A DNA stretch of 5,848 bases from Thermodesulfobacteriota bacterium (GTDB lineage Bacteria > Desulfobacterota > Thermodesulfobacteria > Thermodesulfobacteriales > Thermodesulfatatoraceae). Positions within the stretch are counted from its first letter, which is position 1, and each line of letters begins with the position of its first letter. Below the pieces are notes generated by a model. The model did not search any database. It saw nothing but the letters and a program-made list of their open reading frames with translations, and was not told the origin of the DNA. The translations under genes and the position numbers were made by a program. The stretch is from positions 1-5,848 of the forward strand of contig JAADCO010000056.1 in the NCBI GenBank assembly GCA_013154385.1, read 5' to 3'. Below, piece by piece: positions 1 to 4,547 of this stretch.

Positions 1-1754
1 TCGTCGTAACCCACCCAGACGCCACAGGTCACCTCCGGGCTGAACCCCACGAACCAGGCGTCCTGATAGTTGTCGGTGGTGCCGGTCTTTCCGCCCACGG
101 GGAGGCCGAGCTTGCGGGCGCAGCGTCCGGTGCCGTCCCGCACCACCTCCTCCAGGAGATAGACCATGAGGAAGGCGGTCTCCGGGGAGATGGCCGGACG
201 CTCGGGTTCTTCCTCCTCGAGCTCCGTGAGCGCGTGGCCGTAGCGATCAAACACCGTTTCCACCAGGCGCAGGGGGAGGAGTTTCCCCTGGTTGGCGAAC
301 ACGGTGTAGGCCCGCGTCATCTCGAGGAGGGAGAGCCCCGCGCTTCCCAGGGCCAGGGAATAGTCCCGCTTGAGGGGGGTCTTGATGCCGAAGGACTTGG
401 CTGTTTCCAGGAGGTCCGGCAGCCCCACGGCCCGCGCGAGCTTGACGGCCACGGTGTTGCGGGAGTGCACGAGCGCCGTCCTCACGCTGATGGGGCCGAG
501 ATAACCCCGGTCGAAGTTCTTGGGCTGCCAGTAGGAGCCGGGCTTGGCTCCGGGCAGGACCACGGGTTCGTCCACCACGCGGCTGGAGACGGAGGCCAGG
601 CCCTCCTCGAGCACCGCGGCCCAGATGATGGGCTTGAACGCCGAGCCGGGCTGTCTGCGGGCCTGCACCGCGCGGTTGTACTGGCTTTCCCGATAGTCCC
701 GTCCGCCGACGAGCACCCGCACCGCGCCGTTTTCGTTGTCCAGGCAGACGATGGCGCCCTGCGGGAGCTCTTTCCGCTTGTGCCGCCGGGCGATGTCGCG
801 CACGCGGCGGTTCAGGGCCTTGATGGCCTCCTTCTGCCAGGTGAGGTCGAGGGTGGTGTAGATGGTGTAGCCCCCGGTGTAGAGGTCCTTGCCCAGGTGT
901 TTCTCGAGCCTTTCGCGCAGGAGGTCCAGGAAGTAGCCGGCCTCCGGCTTGGGGGAGAAGTCCTGGGGGTTTAGGTTGAGCGGGGCCTGAGAGGCCCTCT
1001 GGGCCTCCTCCCAGGTGATGTAGCCTTCCTCGGCCATGCGGCGCAGGACGTAGGCCCGGCGCTTGAGGGCCAGGTCGGGGTTGCGCAGGGGGTTGTAGCG
1101 ACTGGGGGCCGGAGTCAGGCCGGCGATGAGGGCCGCCTCGGGCAGGGTGAGTTCCCAGACGTGCTTGCCGAAGTAGGTGCGCGCCGCTGCTTCCACCCCG
1201 TAGGCCCCGGCGCCCAGGTAGATGTGGTTCAGATAGATGGTGAGGATCTCGTCCTTGGTGAGGGCGGAGTCTATCTCCCAGGCCAGGATGGCCTCCTTGA
1301 GCTTGCGCACGAAGCTCCTTTCCCGCGAGAGGAGGAGGGACCTGGCCACCTGCTGGGTGATGGTGCTCCCGCCCTGAACGATGCGGCGGGCCTTGATGTC
1401 CTTGATGGCCGCCCGCACGATGCCCCAGAAGTCAATGCCCCGGTGTTCGTAGAAGCGCGCGTCTTCCGCGGCCACGAAGGCCTGGATGAGATGATGGGGC
1501 ATCTGGGTGATGGGCACGGGAAACCGCCTCTCCTTGTACCAGTAGGCCAGGGTCTCGCCCCGCCAGTCGAGGACCTCGGTGGCCGCGGGCGGTTCGTAGT
1601 TTACGAGCTTCGAGGTGCTCGGTAGCCCCAGGGAGAGATAGAAATAGACCCCGGCTAGAATGAGGGCCAGGGCCACTCCCGCGGCGAAGAGCAGCCCGAT
1701 GGAGACGTGCAGGTAGTTGAAGATCGTCCGTGGTGGATGTCTTTTCGTGGACAT
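1..1754 (-). CDS. mrcA: Class A penicillin-binding protein 1A (bifunctional peptidoglycan glycosyltransferase/transpeptidase), C-terminus cut by window edge
   Basis: Polymerises lipid II into glycan strands and cross-links the stem peptides; acts at the periplasmic face of the inner membrane. Reading the minus strand from ATG 1754-1752 gives 584 codons without a stop. After a short basic cytoplasmic N-terminus, one membrane segment spans about residues 17-41 (signal anchor). The GT51 glycosyltransferase domain follows: EDARFYEHRG at 97-106 (E97 the expected catalytic Glu), GGSTITQQVARSL at 128-140, and the KLKEAILAWEID and IYLNHIYLGAGAYGVEAA motifs around 151-190. The transpeptidase domain has SAFK at 371-374 (S371 nucleophile), SRN at 431-433 and KTG at 556-558, so both active sites look intact. 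The Glu-to-Ser distance is about 100 residues shorter than in E. coli PBP1A, so the OB-like/ODD docking domain appears absent. An in-frame stop lies eight codons before this ATG with no other start codon between, fixing the start. No well-spaced Shine-Dalgarno is seen; GGAG sits against the ATG. Divergent from the uvrA-like gene. Confidence 0.95.
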   Translation of the reverse strand, partial: MSTKRHPPRTIFNYLHVSIGLLFAAGVALALILAGVYFYLSLGLPSTSKLVNYEPPAATEVLDWRGETLAYWYKERRFPVPITQMPHHLIQAFVAAEDARFYEHRGIDFWGIVRAAIKDIKARRIVQGGSTITQQVARSLLLSRERSFVRKLKEAILAWEIDSALTKDEILTIYLNHIYLGAGAYGVEAAARTYFGKHVWELTLPEAALIAGLTPAPSRYNPLRNPDLALKRRAYVLRRMAEEGYITWEEAQRASQAPLNLNPQDFSPKPEAGYFLDLLRERLEKHLGKDLYTGGYTIYTTLDLTWQKEAIKALNRRVRDIARRHKRKELPQGAIVCLDNENGAVRVLVGGRDYRESQYNRAVQARRQPGSAFKPIIWAAVLEEGLASVSSRVVDEPVVLPGAKPGSYWQPKNFDRGYLGPISVRTALVHSRNTVAVKLARAVGLPDLLETAKSFGIKTPLKRDYSLALGSAGLSLLEMTRAYTVFANQGKLLPLRLVETVFDRYGHALTELEEEEPERPAISPETAFLMVYLLEEVVRDGTGRCARKLGLPVGGKTGTTDNYQDAWFVGFSPEVTCGVWVGYD

Positions 1755-1755
1755 C
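1736..1755 (-). repeat. Inverted repeat enclosing the PBP1A start codon
   Basis: GATGTC, eight bases, then GACATC. In the PBP1A mRNA the first arm contains the AUG (1754-1752), so a 6-bp stem with an 8-nt loop could partly bury the start codon. The stem is short and would be weak, especially if the host is thermophilic. It sits just downstream of the 1771-1788 repeat, giving two stem-loops in a row across the leader and start. Any effect on translation is inference. Confidence 0.3.
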
Positions 1756-1770
1756 TCCGCTAAATTAGCA

Positions 1771-1788
1771 GAAAGACCTCAGTCTTTC
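1771..1788. repeat. Perfect 7-bp inverted repeat in the divergent spacer
   Basis: GAAAGAC, four bases, then GTCTTTC: a perfect palindrome with a CTCA loop (TGAG on the other strand). It is nearly half of the 40-bp spacer between the two divergent start codons and ends six bases before the uvrA-like ATG, where a ribosome-binding site would normally be. It could be an operator for a dimeric regulator affecting both genes, or an RNA hairpin in the leader of either transcript. There is no U-tract, so it is not a typical terminator. The symmetry is directly visible; the function is inferred. Confidence 0.55.
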
Positions 1789-1794
1789 ACGGCC

Positions 1795-4107
1795 ATGATT
1801 AGACTGCGCGGGGTTCGCACCCACAATCTGAAAGACATTGACATCGAGATCCCTCCTGGCAAGCTGGTCTGCCTCACCGGCCCCTCGGGTTCGGGGAAGT
1901 CGAGTTTGGCCTTCGATACTCTATGTATCGAAGCGCGGCGGAGATATTTTCAAGCCCTGCGACTTTCGCGGGAGGACCTCCCCGTGCTCCCGGCGCCGGA
2001 GCTCAGGGAGGCCGAGGGTTTGCCGCCGGCGGTGGGGCTCGAACAGCGTCTGCCTCGCCTCTCCCCCAGGTCCACCGTGGGCACCCTCAGCGGCATCCTC
2101 GATTTCCTGCGGGTCCTCTTCGCCGAACTCGGGGAGGTCGTGTGTCCGCACTGCGGAAGGGCCTTTCGCCCCCGGTCCCTGGCGGAGATCCTCGAAGATC
2201 TCAAGGGCTTGCCCGAAAGGAGCAAGCTCTACGTGCTCGCCCCCCTGCGGGAATGTGGCCCGGAATCCGTCCGCTTCCTGGTTTCCGAGGGTTTTTCCCG
2301 CTTCCTGGTGGACGGGCGTCTGGTGGATGTCTCCGAGGAGGAGTTCCCTCCTCGTGCGAAGGAGGCCTACATCCTGGTTGACCGGCTGGTGCTCAAGGCC
2401 GAGGCCTGGTCCAGGCTGGAGGAGGCCCTGCGCCTGGCTGCGGAATGGGGCGGAGGGCTGGTGGCGGTGCAGATCCTCGACCGGGACGAGAGGCGCTCCT
2501 TCACCCTCTCCTGGCGCTGTCCGGAGTGCGGCTGGGAGACGGAAGAAATTCGCCCGGAGCTCTTCTCCTACAATCACCCGCTGGGGGCCTGTCCGGAGTG
2601 CAAGGGAACCGGCGAGGTGGAGGGGCGCCCCTGCGATTCGTGCCGGGGCCAGCGGTTGCGCGAGGAGTCCCGGCGGATAGTGGTGGCCGGAAGGGACTTC
2701 GCCACGTTGGCCGCAACACCGCTTTCCGAGCTGAGGGACTTCCTTCAGGGGCTCCGCTTCTCCGGCGTGAAGGGGCGCATCCTGGCGGGCCTCCTGCGGG
2801 AGATAGAATCCCGCCTCTCCCCCCTGCTTGACCTCTCCCTGGGGCATCTTCACCTCTTTCAGTCGGCCTCCTCCCTGGCCTCGGGCGAGCTCCAGCGGGT
2901 GAGGCTTGCGGGCCTGCTCGGCGAGAGGCTTTCGGGTTGCCTCTACGTGCTGGACGAGCCGGCGCTCGCCCTCTCCCCGCGCGAGAAGGAGCTGGTGCTG
3001 GCGATCCTGCGCTCCCTCCAAGCCCAGGGGAACACGGTGGTGGTCGTGGAGCACGATCCTTACTTCATCACGGCCTCGGACTGGGTCCTCGAGCTCGGCC
3101 CGGGGGCCGGTGAAAAAGGGGGGCATCTCCTTTTCTCCGGCCCGCCGGAGGAACTGGCCCGGCGGCCTGATCTCCCCACCGGCGCCTTTCTCTCCGGGAA
3201 AGAGAGGCTCGTCCGTCCCCGCCGGGAGGCGCGGAGTTGGGTGCGCGCGGGAGACGTGGACCTGCCGGTGGGAGCCCTGCTCGTCCTCTGCGGTCCGTCC
3301 GGCTCGGGGAAGAGCCGCTTCCTGAGGCGGCTTGCGCGCGAGCTCGAGGGGGCGCGCCTGGTGACGCCGGCAGAACCCAAGGGACGCGAAAGCCTGGTCA
3401 TCAGCTACGTGGGGGCCTTCAAGGCCCTGCGGGAGCTTTTGGCCTCGACCAAAGAGGCGCGCATGCTGGGCCTCAAGCCGGCTCACTTCAGCCCCTTCAC
3501 CAAGGAAGGCCGGTGTCCGGGTTGCCGGGGCACCGGGGAAAAGGAGGTCCGCGTGCCCCATCTCCCTCCGCTTCGCCTCCCCTGCGATGAGTGCCGGGGC
3601 ACGGGGCTCAATCGCCAGAGCCTCGAGGTGCGCTACCGCGGATACCGCCCGGGGGAGATCCTCGCCCTCACGGTCTCCCAGGCCCTCGGTCTGTTCGCGC
3701 GGCATCCCGTGCTCAAGGAGCGGCTCTCCCTCCTCGAGAAGGTGGGGCTGGGGTATCTGCGGCTCGGGCAGTCCCTGAGGACCCTCTCCGGCGGGGAGAG
3801 GCAACGTCTCGCCCTGGCGCGTTTCCTGCTTTCGGAAGAGGGGCCGTTTCTCCTCTTCGACCTGCCCGGTCTGGGTCTCCATCTGAGGGACATCGCTCTT
3901 CTCCTCGAGCTCTTCGACCATCTGCTCGACCAGGGCAAGAGCCTCATCCTGGCGGACAACCATCCGGCCTTCGTGCTCCTTGCGGATTATCTCCTCGAAT
4001 TTTCCGAGGGGCAGAAGGTCTTTTTCGGTCCGCCGGAGGAATGGTCTTCTCGCCGCGCCTTCGCGCGGTGTTTCGAACGCTATCTTTCTTTGGTTTCGCG
4101 GAGTTGA
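1795..4107 (+). CDS. uvrA: UvrA-family ABC ATPase, short form lacking the insertion domain, with a degenerate second nucleotide-binding domain
   Basis: Related to the damage-recognition subunit of the UvrABC nucleotide-excision repair complex; cytoplasmic and DNA-binding by family. It has 770 residues against about 940 for E. coli UvrA. NBD1: Walker A GPSGSGKS 29-36, EQ (Q-loop) 83-84, signature LASGELQR 361-368 (usual LSGGEAQR), Walker B YVLDEP 384-389, H-loop EH 419-420. Residues about 120-238 correspond to the UvrB-binding domain. First zinc module: cysteines 242, 245, 266, 269; the RPCDSC segment (280, 283) follows at once, so the roughly 110-residue insertion domain is missing. NBD2: Walker A 500-507, second zinc module cysteines 574, 577, 597, 600, canonical signature LSGGERQR 664-671, but Walker B reads FDLP (L690 for the catalytic Glu) and the H-loop reads DNH (721-723). 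The Q-loop segment of NBD2 is also deleted. ATG 1795 is chosen because homology starts right there; an in-frame TTG at 1717 would add 26 unlike residues inside the divergent gene. No clear Shine-Dalgarno. The frame is unbroken, arguing against a pseudogene. It may be a specialised paralogue or a divergent main UvrA; the window cannot say which. Confidence 0.9.
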   Translation: MIRLRGVRTHNLKDIDIEIPPGKLVCLTGPSGSGKSSLAFDTLCIEARRRYFQALRLSREDLPVLPAPELREAEGLPPAVGLEQRLPRLSPRSTVGTLSGILDFLRVLFAELGEVVCPHCGRAFRPRSLAEILEDLKGLPERSKLYVLAPLRECGPESVRFLVSEGFSRFLVDGRLVDVSEEEFPPRAKEAYILVDRLVLKAEAWSRLEEALRLAAEWGGGLVAVQILDRDERRSFTLSWRCPECGWETEEIRPELFSYNHPLGACPECKGTGEVEGRPCDSCRGQRLREESRRIVVAGRDFATLAATPLSELRDFLQGLRFSGVKGRILAGLLREIESRLSPLLDLSLGHLHLFQSASSLASGELQRVRLAGLLGERLSGCLYVLDEPALALSPREKELVLAILRSLQAQGNTVVVVEHDPYFITASDWVLELGPGAGEKGGHLLFSGPPEELARRPDLPTGAFLSGKERLVRPRREARSWVRAGDVDLPVGALLVLCGPSGSGKSRFLRRLARELEGARLVTPAEPKGRESLVISYVGAFKALRELLASTKEARMLGLKPAHFSPFTKEGRCPGCRGTGEKEVRVPHLPPLRLPCDECRGTGLNRQSLEVRYRGYRPGEILALTVSQALGLFARHPVLKERLSLLEKVGLGYLRLGQSLRTLSGGERQRLALARFLLSEEGPFLLFDLPGLGLHLRDIALLLELFDHLLDQGKSLILADNHPAFVLLADYLLEFSEGQKVFFGPPEEWSSRRAFARCFERYLSLVSRS
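1798..1826 (-). promoter_or_regulatory. Candidate sigma-70-type promoter for the PBP1A gene
   Basis: On the minus strand, TTGTGG (1826-1821, 3 of 6 to TTGACA), a 17-bp spacer and TCTAAT (1803-1798, 5 of 6 to TATAAT). A start point near 1791 would give a leader of about 37 nt that includes the 1771-1788 inverted repeat. The promoter would lie inside the first codons of the uvrA-like gene, so the two transcription units would overlap at their 5' ends. This is a consensus match only, in a GC-rich region where such A/T-rich hexamers are less common by chance. Confidence 0.35.
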
Positions 4108-4109
4108 GC

Positions 4110-4138
4110 TTGGATCTCTCAGACCAAGATGGTATGTT
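4110..4138 (+). promoter_or_regulatory. Weak candidate promoter ahead of the response regulator
   Basis: TTGGAT (4110-4115, 3 of 6 to the -35 consensus), 17 bp, TATGTT (4133-4138, 4 of 6 to the -10 consensus). It lies just after the uvrA-like stop codon. Transcription would start near 4145, upstream of ATG 4171 but downstream of the alternative ATG 4129, which would support the shorter start. The match is poor, and simple read-through from the uvrA-like gene is equally possible, since no terminator is seen between the genes. Confidence 0.2.
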
Positions 4139-4145
4139 GGAACAG

Positions 4146-4161
4146 CAATTTGGCGAAATTG
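4146..4161. repeat. Perfect 6-bp inverted repeat in the leader of the response regulator
   Basis: CAATTT, GGCG, AAATTG: a perfect 16-bp interrupted palindrome ending nine bases before ATG 4171, in the most A/T-rich stretch of the window. It has no U-run and a low-stability stem, so it is not a convincing terminator. An operator or a small leader hairpin is possible. Confidence 0.35.
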
Positions 4162-4164
4162 GGC

Positions 4165-4170
4165 GAGGGG
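4165..4170 (+). promoter_or_regulatory. Purine-rich ribosome-binding-site candidate for the response regulator
   Basis: GAGGGG directly precedes ATG 4171. It is the only Shine-Dalgarno-like run near the possible starts (4129 has none), so it favours 4171. The spacing of zero to two bases is shorter than usual, which lowers confidence. Confidence 0.35.
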
Positions 4171-4545
4171 ATGACCGAAAAATCTCCCAAAAAGAAGATT
4201 TTGCTCATTGAAGACGAGAACATCCTCGCCGAGGTGACGAAAGAATACTTTTCTTTGGTGGCCCCGGAATTCGAGTTCGAGATCGCCCTCACCCTGGCCG
4301 AGGCCCGGGAAAAGCTGAAGCAGAGCCACGACTGGACGCTGTGCATCTGCGATTATCGCCTGCCGGATGGCAAGCTCTGCGAGCTCCTCAAGGAAGAGAT
4401 ATTTCCCTGCCCGGTCATCATCACCAGCGGGGACATCTCTGACGAGCTCCAGGAGTGCACCCGTCGCAACAAGGCTTACATCCTGAGAAAGCCCTATCAA
4501 CCCGCGGATCTCTATCAAAAAATCCGAGAAATACTCGAATCCTAA
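4171..4545 (+). CDS. Single-domain response regulator (CheY-like receiver)
   Basis: A stand-alone REC domain of 124 residues with no output domain; such proteins accept phosphate from a histidine kinase and act by protein contact or as phosphorelay intermediates. After a Lys-rich start, strand beta-1 KILLIEDE ends in the acidic pair E14-D15. The phosphoacceptor is D61 in CICDYRLPDG, the switch Ser/Thr position is S86 in IITSGD, and the invariant Lys is K107 in LRKPY, so it should be phosphorylatable. I chose ATG 4171 because the domain begins seven codons later and a GAGGGG purine run precedes it, although it abuts the ATG. An in-frame ATG at 4129 would add 14 residues (138 aa) with no homology and no ribosome-binding site. 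It lies 63 nt after the uvrA-like gene, and its TAA overlaps the ATG of the Hsp70 gene by one base, implying translational coupling. No kinase gene is in the window, so its partner is unknown. The first part of the gene and its leader are visibly richer in A/T than the neighbours. Confidence 0.88.
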   Translation: MTEKSPKKKILLIEDENILAEVTKEYFSLVAPEFEFEIALTLAEAREKLKQSHDWTLCICDYRLPDGKLCELLKEEIFPCPVIITSGDISDELQECTRRNKAYILRKPYQPADLYQKIREILES

Positions 4546-4547
4546 TG
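4543..4547 (+). other. TAATG stop/start overlap coupling regulator and Hsp70 genes
   Basis: The regulator's TAA (4543-4545) shares its last A with the Hsp70 ATG (4545-4547). No Shine-Dalgarno is evident within 15 nt upstream, so re-initiation by the terminating ribosome is the likely way the Hsp70 gene is translated. The arrangement implies one transcript and linked synthesis of the two proteins. Confidence 0.75.

Noticed and set aside
234..974. 246-codon plus-strand frame
   Set aside because: Antisense shadow of the PBP1A transpeptidase domain; no domain, no ribosome-binding site.
1161..1625. 154-codon plus-strand frame
   Set aside because: Antisense shadow of the PBP1A glycosyltransferase domain.
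1717..1794. N-terminal extension of the uvrA-like protein from TTG 1717
   Set aside because: UvrA homology begins exactly at the Met encoded at 1795. The extra 26 residues resemble no part of UvrA and would overlap the 5' end of the divergent PBP1A gene.
3850..3987. Idea that the degenerate NBD2 marks a frameshift or pseudogene
   Set aside because: The reading frame is continuous to the stop, the Walker A, zinc cysteines and LSGGE signature of NBD2 are preserved, and the changes are confined to one composite site, which fits selection better than decay.
4129..4170. Longer start for the response regulator at ATG 4129
   Set aside because: It adds 14 residues outside the receiver fold and has no Shine-Dalgarno, whereas ATG 4171 has a purine run upstream and gives a standard receiver length.
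4525..4537. CGAG-AAATA-CTCG small inverted repeat at the end of the regulator gene as a terminator
   Set aside because: Only four base pairs, no U-tract, and it lies just before a coupled downstream gene.
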